From positions 1-57,883 of the IMG/VR virus record IMGVR_UViG_3300028025_002279: a DNA stretch of 57,883 nt, one strand, 5' to 3'. How positions within the stretch are numbered: the stretch's first letter is position 1; each line of letters begins with the position of its first letter. Below the pieces are notes generated by a model. The model was given only the letters and a program-made list of their open reading frames with translations. It had not been told where the DNA came from and searched no databases. Made by a program: the position numbers and the translations under genes. Source of the stretch: a virus. Below, piece by piece: positions 1 through 6,916 of this stretch.

Positions 1-235
1 GTGCGTCGAAAAAATGCTGAATTCAAGTAGCAGCCATGCCCCATATAGACTGCGATGACCTTTGACAACGACGGAATGTTGGGAGTTATAGCTTTCATCT
101 GTTAGGCATCTAACCGATTATTGTTACCTTTTTTCCTTGTAATGAGCACACCAAAATTTCTTTACGGCATGGGATATAGCCCGCTAGGATTGAGGGTCGA
201 CCACCTCCCCATGTCGCACACTAAAACACACACAC
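1..235 (+). other. Gene-free left end, possibly structured leader
   Basis: No plus-strand gene is supported here. Complementary segments are visible: GTGCG at 1-5 with CGCAC at 215-219, CCATGCC at 34-40 with GGCATGG at 166-172, and a hairpin GTTAG/CTAAC at 101-114. This could be a folded leader of the early operon. Alternatively, if the molecule is circular, positions 98-1 on the minus strand could encode the N-terminus of the gene cut at the right end. No TAnnTTTG promoter box was found. Confidence 0.35.
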
Positions 236-481
236 ATGTCAACTATTAACACTATCCAACTACACATGCTCTTGTTAGATTCTATCATGCACTACAAGAA
301 TGGTATGCACATCACTAGAAACTATATAACAGCTAAGAGAATGTTCTGCTCTGCTATGGGCATCAGTCCACGTACTACCTCAAAGAAGATGATTGAGGCT
401 ATTGGCTACGTCTACATTGAGAATGGTATGGAGGATAAGTTCATGAGAACTATCGAGAGATTTGACCTACAAGTAAACTAA
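236..481 (+). CDS. Small early protein, unknown function
   Basis: An 81-aa protein that I do not recognise. It is the first gene of the rightward early block and starts at an ATG preceded by an ACACACAC tract with no Shine-Dalgarno sequence. The N-terminal half (Leu, Met, His rich) and the basic middle (around TTSKKMIEAIG, residues 47-57) suggest a compact helical protein. No membrane segment or catalytic motif is visible. Its first position in the early operon would suit a host-takeover or anti-defence factor, but that is inference only. Confidence 0.7.
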   Translation: MSTINTIQLHMLLLDSIMHYKNGMHITRNYITAKRMFCSAMGISPRTTSKKMIEAIGYVYIENGMEDKFMRTIERFDLQVN

Positions 482-492
482 AATAGAATACA

Positions 493-636
493 ATGAAAAG
501 TTACAAATTTAAAATTGGAAGCAAAGAGTATACAATTGAAACAAATAGTATTGAAACAGCCTACCTACTTGCATCCGCATGGAAGGAACATAATAAACTG
601 AGAGGTAAAATCACTCTAGTAGGAACTGAAAATTAA
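493..636 (+). CDS. 47-aa early protein, unknown
   Basis: A short ORF that fills the gap between two larger early genes, starting with ATG at 493 after an A-rich tract. The translation begins MKSYKFKIGSKEYTIETNS and looks like a small beta-rich fold with alternating charged and hydrophobic residues. No family is recognised. The case for it being real is the tight packing (11 bases after the upstream stop, 20 before the next start) and the protein-like composition. Confidence 0.6.
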   Translation: MKSYKFKIGSKEYTIETNSIETAYLLASAWKEHNKLRGKITLVGTEN

Positions 637-656
637 TAACGATAAAAACTAAACAC

Positions 657-878
657 ATGAAAAAGTTACTACGTCTATTCGTTCTATCATTGCTATTCAT
701 CACCCTATTTGCTATTGCCTATGCTGTACTACCTACCATAGTATGGTTGTATGGTGGTGAGTTCAAGACTATCAGCCACAACTTAGCATACGTAACCTTT
801 GGTAGCTTGGCAATTGTAATCATGCTAGGCATACAATTCCATGAGACATTCGATTCTAACTTCTACGAGAAAAAATAA
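657..878 (+). CDS. Small two-helix membrane protein
   Basis: A 73-aa protein with two predicted membrane segments: residues 4-31 (LLRLFVLSLLFITLFAIAYA...) and roughly 45-61 (YVTFGSLAIVIMLGI), separated by a short loop. The N-terminus is positively charged (MKKLLR), so it should insert with that end inside. It lies among early genes, so a role in membrane take-over or superinfection exclusion is as plausible as a holin role. No specific family is recognised. Confidence 0.7.
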   Translation: MKKLLRLFVLSLLFITLFAIAYAVLPTIVWLYGGEFKTISHNLAYVTFGSLAIVIMLGIQFHETFDSNFYEKK

Positions 879-884
879 ATCAAT

Positions 885-1091
885 ATGAGACAACGTAAAC
901 AAATGCCCGTAAGGTCTAAGTTCAGACCTATTGAATCTAAGGTAGAGTCTACCTACGATAGATATGTAAGGATACAACAACAGCTAGGTCTAACCTACCT
1001 TGAAATCAAGAGAGGGTGGGCAGAGATGTGCAGACGTGCAGAGATGTCTGCTGAACTAGGAACACTAATCAAACCAATAAACTTTAACTAA
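885..1091 (+). CDS. Small basic early protein
   Basis: A 68-aa protein rich in Arg, Lys and Gln (starts MRQRKQMPVRSKFRP). It is predicted to be largely helical in the second half (RYVRIQQQLGLTYLEIKRGWAEMCRRAEM). It begins 6 bases after the membrane protein gene, so the two are probably co-transcribed and translationally close. The strong positive charge fits nucleic-acid or ribosome binding, but no motif identifies it. Confidence 0.65.
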   Translation: MRQRKQMPVRSKFRPIESKVESTYDRYVRIQQQLGLTYLEIKRGWAEMCRRAEMSAELGTLIKPINFN

Positions 1092-1105
1092 ACAAACCTT
1101 AAGTT

Positions 1106-1447
1106 ATGAAACAGCAAGTAAAAAGCATCATTGAGAACTTTATCGCTAACGTACCAGAGTTTTACCCATCAATCTATTCAAAGGATGACGTAGTTACACT
1201 ACTGAATGACATGCTTGTCAAGGTGGAGGAACTAGAGGAGGAGAATCAAAAAGAGTATGGTACTTACACGAAGGAGCAAATCGCTAATGCTATCGATGAG
1301 ATGAGGACGGATACCATAGTAGACCTAGACTATCGTAGTGCTGAACTTGAATTGGATGGCAATGAGATTTCAGTAACCGACATGGACTACGAAATTGATA
1401 CTGAGGAGATAAGGATACAAATCTTCAAAGTATTGGATAGAAACTAA
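1106..1447 (+). CDS. Acidic early protein, unknown
   Basis: A 113-aa, strongly acidic protein (many Glu and Asp, e.g. KVEELEEENQKEYG around residues 38-51 and an Asp/Glu-rich tail). It has a probable helical N-terminal half and a beta-rich C-terminal half. No family is recognised. High acidity in small early phage proteins is common among DNA-mimic or enzyme-inhibitor proteins, but nothing here shows that directly. Confidence 0.7.
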   Translation: MKQQVKSIIENFIANVPEFYPSIYSKDDVVTLLNDMLVKVEELEEENQKEYGTYTKEQIANAIDEMRTDTIVDLDYRSAELELDGNEISVTDMDYEIDTEEIRIQIFKVLDRN

Positions 1448-1500
1448 TAAACATAGGGGTGCAGTATCCTAACCAACTGCAACTTTTAAAATAATATAAC

Positions 1501-1731
1501 ATGTCAAAGAGTCTATTAGAAAAAGCTAACAATCAAGTATGGGATGCACTATTCAGAGAGGTGACTGACTACCCAAACACCACACTGAGGGTAATGAACA
1601 ATCTTAAATCAGTCAATTGGATATCAGACCTTAGGTTTGAGGATGTCCATTGGATAGTAAAAGAGGTACTACATAAGAGCTACTTTAACTATGGAGATAT
1701 ATACGACCTATTTCATAAAGAACAAAACTAA
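1501..1731 (+). CDS. 76-aa early protein, unknown
   Basis: A mixed alpha/beta small protein starting MSKSLLEKANNQVWDAL, with several Trp residues and a C-terminal EVLHKSYFNYGDIYDLF segment. No motif is recognised. It follows a 53-base spacer that contains no promoter box and ends 6 bases before the next small ORF, so it is part of the same early transcript. Confidence 0.68.
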   Translation: MSKSLLEKANNQVWDALFREVTDYPNTTLRVMNNLKSVNWISDLRFEDVHWIVKEVLHKSYFNYGDIYDLFHKEQN

Positions 1732-1737
1732 TAACAC

Positions 1738-1890
1738 ATGATTAATGTATATTTTGAAACAACAAACGGATATTCAGAACTAGTTGCAACATTTGAATAT
1801 GAACAAACATATGTCAATTGTTTTGATTCGCTAAAACAAGAGTGCGAAAGAATGGGTTTTGACTTTATAACTGAATCATTAGAAAACTAA
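1738..1890 (+). CDS. 50-aa early protein, unknown
   Basis: A short ORF starting with ATG at 1738 after AATAACAC, the start context seen at neighbouring genes. The translation MINVYFETTNGYSELVATF suggests a beta-strand-rich start followed by a Cys-containing helix (DSLKQECERMG). It fills the gap between two larger genes without overlap. It could be a small ferredoxin-like fold, but no family is recognised. Confidence 0.58.
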   Translation: MINVYFETTNGYSELVATFEYEQTYVNCFDSLKQECERMGFDFITESLEN

Positions 1891-1901
1891 ATCAATAACA
1901 C

Positions 1902-2165
1902 ATGAACTATAACAAGATTAAAAAGATGCAACGTGAAATGGGATATTCCACGATGCAACAGCTAGTAGACAATGGTCAAGCATGGATGATGGAAGGTAGC
2001 GTAGGCAGGGAAGCTATGTACCTGCTAGAGATTGGTGCAATCATGCTACCCAAGAGACCACATCAAGACTACTATGGTAACACCATACCTTCACGTGATT
2101 GGCTCAAGGAAGGTAAAGGTACATTTCAGAATTCAGTTAACTTTTATTCACACATAAATCAATAA
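1902..2165 (+). CDS. 87-aa early protein next to DUF932 gene
   Basis: An 87-aa protein starting MNYNKIKKMQREMGYSTMQQLVDNG, with a helical N-terminus and a central REAMYLLEIGAIMLPKRPHQDYYGN segment. It ends 4 bases before the start of the DUF932 gene, so the two are likely expressed together. Small proteins immediately upstream of DUF932 genes are frequent in Bacteroidetes phages and plasmids, but their function is unknown. No catalytic motif was found. Confidence 0.7.
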   Translation: MNYNKIKKMQREMGYSTMQQLVDNGQAWMMEGSVGREAMYLLEIGAIMLPKRPHQDYYGNTIPSRDWLKEGKGTFQNSVNFYSHINQ

Positions 2166-2169
2166 CAAC

Positions 2170-3117
2170 ATGAACAACTTTGCAGACAGCATCATTGGTG
2201 GTGCATTCGACGGACTACAGCTATCAGATAACGCTAACGCTGAAGCAGTAGCTACATTGCTAGATAGATTCGGTTTAAGGTGGTCAGTATCTAAGCAGGA
2301 ACTATACCTGCCCGATGGGACTCCTACTACATTCAAGGCTATTGTCAGAGATGACAACAAGCAGGTGTTCGCTACATGTAAGGATGGCTACACACCATAC
2401 CAAAATTCTGAGCTCGCTGAGATGTTGATACGTATATCTGAGAAGACGGGATACGATATCCATAGTGGTGGCATGTTCAATGGTGGTGGAAAGATATACT
2501 TACAGCTATCTACGGGCAACGAGATTAATGGTATCGGTCTCAACAAGACAAAGGTGAAAGGCTACGTGACGGGTATCAATGGTCACGATGGCACTACATC
2601 ACTCAAGTGGGGTGCTGTTAACTTTACCATCTGCTGTTCCAATACCTTTGCTGCCGCTAAGGGTAAGCTACAAAATACAGCTAGACACACAGCATCAATC
2701 CATGACAAGGTAGAGCGTAGCATCAGAGAGATTGAAGGTGTGACAAAGCAGGAGCAAACTATCTTCGAGCAGTTCATCAGACTATCTGAGGTAGCTGTTA
2801 CTTCTAGCAACATTGTTAGGATTGTAAAAGAAGTTACGGGTGTTGACATCAACACGCCACGCAGTAAAGCTGATGACATCTATAGCAGTTACGCTATCAA
2901 TAGGGCAGGAGAATTGACTACATCAATCTCTAAAGAGATGGCTCAGAAGGGTGAAACATTGTGGGGTCTATTCAGTGGCGTAACACACTACACCTCACAC
3001 GTAATGTCTACACCGAATCGTGAGAATGCTAGACTAGAATCTAAGTATGTTGGTAGTGGACTAACTATCGACAACGACGCATTCGCTAGTGTATTGAGCA
3101 TGGCTTCAATCGGTTAA
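2170..3117 (+). CDS. DUF932 phage/plasmid-like protein
   Basis: A 315-aa protein matching in length and texture the DUF932 / phage-plasmid-like family (TIGR03299). Family-like signatures include YLPDGTPTTFKAIVRDDNKQ and GYTPYQNSEL near residues 45-80, the central GIGLNKTKVKGYVTGINGHDG, and SLKWGAVNFTICCSN around residue 143-157. The family is widespread on phages and plasmids, is usually expressed early, and has no established biochemical role. It is the largest gene of the left early block and is followed directly by an intrinsic terminator, so it closes the first transcription unit. Confidence 0.85.
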   Translation: MNNFADSIIGGAFDGLQLSDNANAEAVATLLDRFGLRWSVSKQELYLPDGTPTTFKAIVRDDNKQVFATCKDGYTPYQNSELAEMLIRISEKTGYDIHSGGMFNGGGKIYLQLSTGNEINGIGLNKTKVKGYVTGINGHDGTTSLKWGAVNFTICCSNTFAAAKGKLQNTARHTASIHDKVERSIREIEGVTKQEQTIFEQFIRLSEVAVTSSNIVRIVKEVTGVDINTPRSKADDIYSSYAINRAGELTTSISKEMAQKGETLWGLFSGVTHYTSHVMSTPNRENARLESKYVGSGLTIDNDAFASVLSMASIG

Positions 3118-3128
3118 CTATCATCATC

Positions 3129-3156
3129 GGGTGGGCAAATGCTCACCCTTTTTTTT
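3129..3156 (+). terminator. Intrinsic terminator after DUF932 gene
   Basis: GGGTGGGC (3129-3136) pairs with GCTCACCC (3141-3148), 8 bp with one G-U, around the loop AAAT. Eight T residues follow (3149-3156). It begins 12 bases after the DUF932 stop codon and should end the first early operon. Confidence 0.9.
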
Positions 3157-3174
3157 ACCTCCAATTCATTCATC

Positions 3175-3252
3175 ATGAAAAAGCTACTAATTGTCACAAT
3201 CTTCTATACAGCCATTGTATTATTCAACCTGCACGCATGGGGAATCATTTAA
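3175..3252 (+). CDS. 25-aa membrane peptide
   Basis: A tiny ORF just downstream of the terminator, translating as MKKLLIVTIFYTAIVLFNLH plus five more residues. It has a Lys-Lys start and a single hydrophobic stretch long enough to span a membrane. Its place between a terminator and the next promoter box makes expression by read-through only, so it may be a spurious ORF or a small membrane peptide. Confidence 0.35.
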   Translation: MKKLLIVTIFYTAIVLFNLHAWGII

Positions 3253-3322
3253 AACAGCATATTCTTTGCAACATTAACAAAGTTTTAACTAGTGTTTAAC
3301 TTTTCTTTAAGAACTCAAGCAG

Positions 3323-3330
3323 TAATTTTG
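3323..3330 (+). promoter_or_regulatory. Putative -7 promoter box TAATTTTG
   Basis: TAATTTTG matches the Bacteroidetes -7 consensus TAnnTTTG and lies 22 bases before the ATG at 3353, just after the first terminator. The -33 TTTG is not clear (CTTT lies at about the right distance), so this is a moderate-confidence promoter for the second early unit. Confidence 0.5.
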
Positions 3331-3352
3331 CCAATAATCAAAAACATATATC

Positions 3353-3529
3353 ATGAAAAGTAAAATCATTTCTCACATTGCTGTAGAAGAACTTTATTCA
3401 GACCAAGATGGTTGGTGGATTGTATTGAAAGATGGATACAATTATTTTGGATGCTGCTCATTTAGGGAGGATTCCTTAAGAAGACTATACGACTCACTAT
3501 CTCAAGTTAAAATTGGAAACCCTTATTAA
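3353..3529 (+). CDS. 58-aa early protein, unknown
   Basis: First gene after the putative promoter at 3323. The translation MKSKIISHIAVEELYSDQDG continues with WWIVLKDGYNYFGCCSF and a basic helix (REDSLRRLYDSL). The Trp-Trp strand and alternating hydrophobic residues indicate a small beta-sheet protein with a C-terminal helix. It is not recognised. The stop is followed after 12 bases by the next small gene. Confidence 0.62.
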   Translation: MKSKIISHIAVEELYSDQDGWWIVLKDGYNYFGCCSFREDSLRRLYDSLSQVKIGNPY

Positions 3530-3541
3530 AAAAAACACATT

Positions 3542-3676
3542 ATGAAACCAAACGAATTAAGAATGCTAGTCATTAAGAACTTTATTGAGTACTACACTAG
3601 CGATGAAAAAGAACGTCTTGAAATGTTAGAAGTGGCTATGAACTATTGCGAAGAGGTCGAAGTAGAATTTGAATAA
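3542..3676 (+). CDS. 44-aa acidic helical protein
   Basis: Translates as MKPNELRMLVIKNFIEYYTS followed by DEKERLEMLEVAMNYCEEVEVEFE. It is predicted to be two amphipathic helices with an acidic end. Spacing to both neighbours is 12-16 bases and the start context is A-rich like the neighbouring genes. No function can be assigned. Confidence 0.58.
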   Translation: MKPNELRMLVIKNFIEYYTSDEKERLEMLEVAMNYCEEVEVEFE

Positions 3677-3692
3677 CCATAAAACATAACAC

Positions 3693-3884
3693 ATGAAAAT
3701 AGATATGACAAAAGGCTCAAAGAAATTGCTATTAAAATTTATAAAAGATAGCAAGGATTTAAGGGTTAAGTTTATTGAATCAGAATCTTTTGAAGAATTC
3801 TACCCAATAATTTTTGAAGTATTTGAATTTACCGATGCTCAGTTGGAGGAGGTAAAATTTGATTTCCTAAAAAGAAGAATATAA
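3693..3884 (+). CDS. 63-aa early protein, unknown
   Basis: A Lys- and Phe-rich protein (MKIDMTKGSKKLLLKFIKDS...) with a basic N-terminus and an acidic, aromatic centre (ESFEEFYPIIFEVFEF). It ends KRRI. Charge separation of this kind suggests a helical bundle or a protein-binding peptide. It has no recognised relatives. Confidence 0.62.
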   Translation: MKIDMTKGSKKLLLKFIKDSKDLRVKFIESESFEEFYPIIFEVFEFTDAQLEEVKFDFLKRRI

Positions 3885-3908
3885 AAATTCTTCACTAAAA
3901 CAAATACT

Positions 3909-4208
3909 ATGAGCGCAGAACTACAAATGAGAACACTATTCAATGTATACTACGAACAATGTCCTCACGAGAGGATAAGGTATACAGCATCTGAATTCAG
4001 AGACAATCACCTTCAGTCTTGGATTGTCATGAATGGTATAGAGCTGTGTTACATGATGTATCAAGGTAAGCATCAATATATCTTCATGTGTAATAGATAT
4101 TGCCCTAAGCTAGGAGATGAAACATACTACTTTAAGACATATGAAGAGTGTAGCAAAGTTCTAAACATGGCAGAAGAAGAACTTATTGAATACGCATATT
4201 CTCTATAA
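3909..4208 (+). CDS. 99-aa early protein, Cys/Tyr rich
   Basis: A 99-aa protein with four spaced Cys residues and many aromatic residues (YYEQCPHERIRYTASEF, ELCYMMYQGKHQYIFMCNRYCPKLG, TYEECSKVL). The CxxxCP segment near residues 66-70 could bind metal, but a full zinc-finger pattern is not present. No family is recognised. It sits in a run of closely packed early genes. Confidence 0.68.
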   Translation: MSAELQMRTLFNVYYEQCPHERIRYTASEFRDNHLQSWIVMNGIELCYMMYQGKHQYIFMCNRYCPKLGDETYYFKTYEECSKVLNMAEEELIEYAYSL

Positions 4209-4225
4209 CAATAAAAATCAAACAC

Positions 4226-4624
4226 ATGAAACTTTACAACAGACAGTTAGAATCACTGAAGAAAATTATCTACGAACATTTAAAATCTCAGCCCGATGTA
4301 GAAATCGGTGACCTTAACAATTGCGTAGAAGAGGCTGACTATATTGTCAGAGAGTGGAAGATGAAACATAATATAGAAGTTATGTTTGACGAGACATCTA
4401 ACAAGCACTGCAATGATGTTGACGGAAACATACTTAATGTTGGTGATTATGTTATAGCTCTTGACGTCGATGACCTTCATGATTGTGACCTAGTTAGGGG
4501 AGACGTATTAATAGTTACTAATATAGATGACCCCGTATCAAACTATATAATATTTAGAAAAGATGAGGATGAAAAAGAATATGGATTCTATGGACATAGG
4601 GTACTAAGATTCAAACATCAATAA
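4226..4624 (+). CDS. Early protein with SH3/KOW-like C-terminus
   Basis: A 132-aa protein. Residues 1-60 look like two acidic helices. Residues about 72-132 (GNILNVGDYVIALDVDDLHD..., LVRGDVLIVTNIDD..., GFYGHRVLRF) have the alternating beta pattern and G-D turn spacing of an SH3-like barrel, as in KOW or YopX-like phage proteins. This could bind nucleic acid or protein. The fold call is by eye only. Confidence 0.68.
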   Translation: MKLYNRQLESLKKIIYEHLKSQPDVEIGDLNNCVEEADYIVREWKMKHNIEVMFDETSNKHCNDVDGNILNVGDYVIALDVDDLHDCDLVRGDVLIVTNIDDPVSNYIIFRKDEDEKEYGFYGHRVLRFKHQ

Positions 4625-4634
4625 ACAATAAATC

Positions 4635-4850
4635 ATGAAACCATTAACAGCACAAAAGTTATTCGAATTACTTAACGAGTTAAAGATTGACGGCTACGAC
4701 CTAGAGAAGGTAACCATCAACTACCGAACTGACTCAGACTCAGACGTTGAGGTAATCACCTATGTTGGAGATGACCTATATGACGCAGAGACAAACAGCG
4801 TGTTAGAGTCTATTGTACTTATGGCAGACGCATCAGATTATGAACAATAA
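4635..4850 (+). CDS. 71-aa acidic early protein
   Basis: Strongly acidic (MKPLTAQKLFELLNELKIDG..., then DSDSDVEVITYVGDDLYDAETN). The N-terminal helix plus acidic beta-hairpin layout recurs in the next gene and in the 1106-1447 product. It is not recognised. It starts 10 bases after the previous stop. Confidence 0.63.
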   Translation: MKPLTAQKLFELLNELKIDGYDLEKVTINYRTDSDSDVEVITYVGDDLYDAETNSVLESIVLMADASDYEQ

Positions 4851-4862
4851 AAAACAAATATC

Positions 4863-5069
4863 ATGAATAATCAACACGAAGTAACAATCAATGCAGTAGA
4901 GCTAGCTTGTATCCTTGCAGAGGAGGAGCTAAATGACAATCATGGAGACTATATGCAAATCTATGTAGAAGATGATGAGGAGTCAACCTATACCGATGAA
5001 GCTCAGAAGATGTTCGATGAGCTGTACGACTACTACATGGAATTAATTAACGGAACTAAAGTAAAATAG
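4863..5069 (+). CDS. 68-aa acidic helical protein
   Basis: An acidic small protein (LACILAEEELNDNHGDYMQIYVEDDEESTYTDEAQKMFDELYDYYM). It is likely all-helical except a short central strand. Net charge is strongly negative. Together with its upstream neighbour it forms a pair of acidic proteins, a composition sometimes seen in phage DNA mimics. This is suggestive only. Confidence 0.62.
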   Translation: MNNQHEVTINAVELACILAEEELNDNHGDYMQIYVEDDEESTYTDEAQKMFDELYDYYMELINGTKVK

Positions 5070-5070
5070 T

Positions 5071-5298
5071 ATGAACAATCCACATCAGTACAACTACACA
5101 CAACAGCTAGAGCATAGGCTCAGAATGGTTGAAGATGACTTGCATATATTGAAAAAGTTCATATTCGATAACAATCTAGCTAACGTATTTGACAAGTCAA
5201 CGTCTACATGTGACTCTGCTTGGTCTAATATAGTCAACATAGAAGTTGCATGCGACCTTAATGACGATACATCTCTGACTTGGGGAATGTTCCTATAA
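5071..5298 (+). CDS. 75-aa early protein, coiled-coil start
   Basis: Begins 1 base after the previous stop. Residues 8-38 (YTQQLEHRLRMVEDDLHILKKFIFDNNLA) form an amphipathic, possibly coiled-coil helix. The rest is polar with two Cys residues. It is unrecognised. The abutting start suggests translational coupling to the acidic gene before it. Confidence 0.62.
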   Translation: MNNPHQYNYTQQLEHRLRMVEDDLHILKKFIFDNNLANVFDKSTSTCDSAWSNIVNIEVACDLNDDTSLTWGMFL

Positions 5299-5310
5299 AT
5301 AACTAAACAT

Positions 5311-5451
5311 ATGAATACTATTACATTTCTAGAAGAGACAAAGAAAAGCCTAATAGGTAAGAAAATTATAGACGTAGGAGATAACTACATCGAGCTGGAT
5401 GATGGATGTAGGATATACATATCGGAAGATGAAATCAATTTCTTAAACTAA
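5311..5451 (+). CDS. 46-aa early protein, unknown
   Basis: Translates as MNTITFLEETKKSLIGKKII followed by a beta-rich, acidic second half (DVGDNYIELDDGCRIYIS). It starts at ATG 5311 in an AAACAT context and ends 11 bases before the next gene. The pattern of a short helix followed by a three-strand sheet is protein-like. No function can be inferred. Confidence 0.55.
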   Translation: MNTITFLEETKKSLIGKKIIDVGDNYIELDDGCRIYISEDEINFLN

Positions 5452-5462
5452 AAACAAATATC

Positions 5463-5708
5463 ATGAACTACAATTTCTTTCTATTCTGCAAGCTTTACGA
5501 TGTAATGATTGGTGTAGACTACTACTACGATGTGCTGTTCGAAGACCTTAAGGAACTATACAATAAGTTTGCGGATAGCGACTACAACAACCCGAACATG
5601 GGAACTTATGAGTGTATTGAGACGTACTTAAAAGATAACCATGCAGACATCATTAATAAATTCACAAGACAGCAGGAGAGTCTTGGCATAAAACACATAA
5701 ACGCATAA
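5463..5708 (+). CDS. 81-aa Tyr/Asn-rich early protein
   Basis: A highly aromatic protein (MNYNFFLFCKLYDVMIGVDYYYDVLFEDL, later DYNNPNMGTYECIETYL). It is predicted to be helical with two Cys residues. No motif is recognised. It is followed 3 bases later by the next small gene. Confidence 0.62.
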   Translation: MNYNFFLFCKLYDVMIGVDYYYDVLFEDLKELYNKFADSDYNNPNMGTYECIETYLKDNHADIINKFTRQQESLGIKHINA

Positions 5709-5711
5709 ACT

Positions 5712-5882
5712 ATGGCAAAGAAAACTTCTATCAGAGAACATCTTATTGACGCAATCCTTGAACTATCGGTTGATGAGTTCGAGTCTGAGCAGGACTTGAT
5801 AAAGCTGGCAAAGGAATCAGAGGAGGAACTAGTCTACCGAATTGTAGACATTGCGGAATACTATAAGGAACAAACCATATAG
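5712..5882 (+). CDS. 56-aa acidic helical protein
   Basis: Translates as MAKKTSIREHLIDAILELSV then DEFESEQDLIKLAKESEEELVYRIVDIAEYYKEQTI, with essentially continuous amphipathic helix and a basic N-terminus. It may dimerise. The next ORF (a membrane peptide) begins 1 base after its stop, so the two are likely coupled. Unrecognised. Confidence 0.58.
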   Translation: MAKKTSIREHLIDAILELSVDEFESEQDLIKLAKESEEELVYRIVDIAEYYKEQTI

Positions 5883-5883
5883 T

Positions 5884-5970
5884 ATGCAGAAGATAACTAT
5901 GTGGCTGTCCATATTTTGGGCAGCCCTTCTTACAATCATCATAATCCTAAACATAAAAGAAAAAAAATGA
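5884..5970 (+). CDS. 28-aa single-span membrane peptide
   Basis: Translates as MQKITMWLSIFWAALLTIII plus LNIKEKK, a single membrane-spanning helix with a basic C-terminus. Its stop overlaps the next start as ATGA (5967-5970), a coupling seen throughout this early block, which supports it as a real small gene. Confidence 0.5.
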   Translation: MQKITMWLSIFWAALLTIIIILNIKEKK

Positions 5971-6173
5971 GCAACTTAAAATTCTACGTTATCAACCTTA
6001 GACTTCTGGATGAAGACGATGCTAGCCTAGACTTTGGCAACATGCCAAACTATGAGTTTATGACCATAGCGGCAAAGTATGGAGAAGTATATTCACCTAC
6101 ATCATTTGAGAACTTAATTAACAACGATGACTTCGATGCTGTCAACTGCTTCATCAGAATCATTGAAGATTAA
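5967..6173 (+). CDS. 68-aa early protein, unknown
   Basis: I chose the ATG at 5967 (MSNLKFYVINLRLLDEDDAS...) rather than an upstream in-frame start, because the upstream extension would lie over the membrane peptide gene and reads as low-complexity His/Lys sequence. The product begins with a hydrophobic beta strand and continues acidic and helical. It ends immediately before a clear promoter, so it is the last gene of the second early unit. Unrecognised. Confidence 0.62.
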   Translation: MSNLKFYVINLRLLDEDDASLDFGNMPNYEFMTIAAKYGEVYSPTSFENLINNDDFDAVNCFIRIIED

Positions 6174-6205
6174 TTTGTTTGATAACAAACATTTAACTAA
6201 CTTTG
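6174..6205 (+). promoter_or_regulatory. Bacteroidetes-type promoter
   Basis: A -33 TTTG at 6174-6177 and a -7 TAACTTTG at 6198-6205, separated by 20 bases, match the TTTG-N19/20-TAnnTTTG promoter of Bacteroidetes. The inverted repeat TGTTTG-ATAA-CAAACA (6176-6191) overlaps the -33 box and the spacer and could be an operator. The start codon at 6210 lies only 4 bases after the box, so the transcript is nearly leaderless. Confidence 0.7.
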
Positions 6206-6209
6206 AACA

Positions 6210-6437
6210 ATGATTAACAAACTAATTGAAATTAACGACCAACGCAGTGCTAAACTTATGGTTGCCTGCGGACAGCTAGGTGCATACCAATCAATGATTA
6301 TATATGCTATAAAATGTCTCAATGGTAAGACTATAGCAGATGCTGAATCAGTAGCAAAGTATCTTGAAGAAAAACAAGATGAACTAATTAAAGAACAAGA
6401 TTTATTAATATTTAAAACGCACAACTATGAACTATAG
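6210..6437 (+). CDS. 75-aa helical early protein
   Basis: First gene after the promoter at 6174. It is fully helical in appearance (MINKLIEINDQRSAKLMVACGQLGAYQSM..., AESVAKYLEEKQDELIKEQDLLIF) with a probable coiled-coil C-terminal half. It overlaps the next gene by 11 bases. The position as first gene of the unit containing the DnaA-like genes may mean a regulatory or replication-linked role. That is inference. Confidence 0.65.
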   Translation: MINKLIEINDQRSAKLMVACGQLGAYQSMIIYAIKCLNGKTIADAESVAKYLEEKQDELIKEQDLLIFKTHNYEL

Positions 6438-6672
6438 AGTAATTGGTGAGCGAATAATGAATGCTCACGACGATAACCAAGTTGATAGACATGAGTCTGC
6501 ATTTACTTCATATACAGATGCAGTAGACTACTATATATCTACAGTGTCTCAGGTAGTTGAAGACATGGCTGACTTAGGTGGTGACTTTGTCTGCACACTA
6601 GTATGCGACAAGGATGATGATACTGTAGAAGTAATGAAGAGACATGTAATATCTACAACTGTATTGTTATGA
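6427..6672 (+). CDS. 81-aa early protein, unknown
   Basis: An alpha/beta protein with an acidic centre (AFTSYTDAVDYYISTVSQVVEDMADLGG) and C-terminal beta strands (DFVCTLVCDKDDDTVEVMKRHVI). It overlaps both neighbours (11 bases upstream, 4 bases ATGA downstream), so it is part of a tightly coupled set leading into the DnaA-like genes. Unrecognised. Confidence 0.65.
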   Translation: MNYRVIGERIMNAHDDNQVDRHESAFTSYTDAVDYYISTVSQVVEDMADLGGDFVCTLVCDKDDDTVEVMKRHVISTTVLL

Positions 6673-6914
6673 CGAATATAGAGAAACTAAAGTTTGCTGT
6701 TGACATATTATCTTCCCTAGTGGAGGCTAACTATGACAAGGCAGATGAATTTAAAAACATACAGCTAATTGCTGAACTAAATTGGAAGTCTATACCACAA
6801 GCGTATAAGTTTCAAAAATCAGTTATAGCATCAGCAACAAGAACTGATATCTATAAACTAAATTCAACAATAGTAATCGACATAAGAGATGTTGGATTAT
6901 TTCAAATAATGTGA
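6669..6914 (+). CDS. 81-aa early protein upstream of DnaA-like genes
   Basis: Starts in an ATGA overlap with the previous stop. Mostly helical N-terminal part (MTNIEKLKFAVDILSSLVEANYDKADEFK) and a short beta end (NSTIVIDIRDVGLFQIM). No motif is recognised. The stop TGA overlaps the GTG alternative start of the next gene, indicating coupling with the DnaA-like protein. Confidence 0.63.
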   Translation: MTNIEKLKFAVDILSSLVEANYDKADEFKNIQLIAELNWKSIPQAYKFQKSVIASATRTDIYKLNSTIVIDIRDVGLFQIM

Positions 6915-6916
6915 GC

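Noticed and set aside
2144-2152. TTATTCACA, a perfect DnaA-box match (and its reverse at 11707-11715)
   Set aside because: Only two isolated matches, both inside coding sequence and far apart. This is about what chance gives in AT-rich DNA, so they are not called as an origin.
2148-2879. Minus-strand ORFs antisense to DUF932
   Set aside because: Cys/Ser/Leu-rich translations typical of shadows of a real gene. No promoter or start context.
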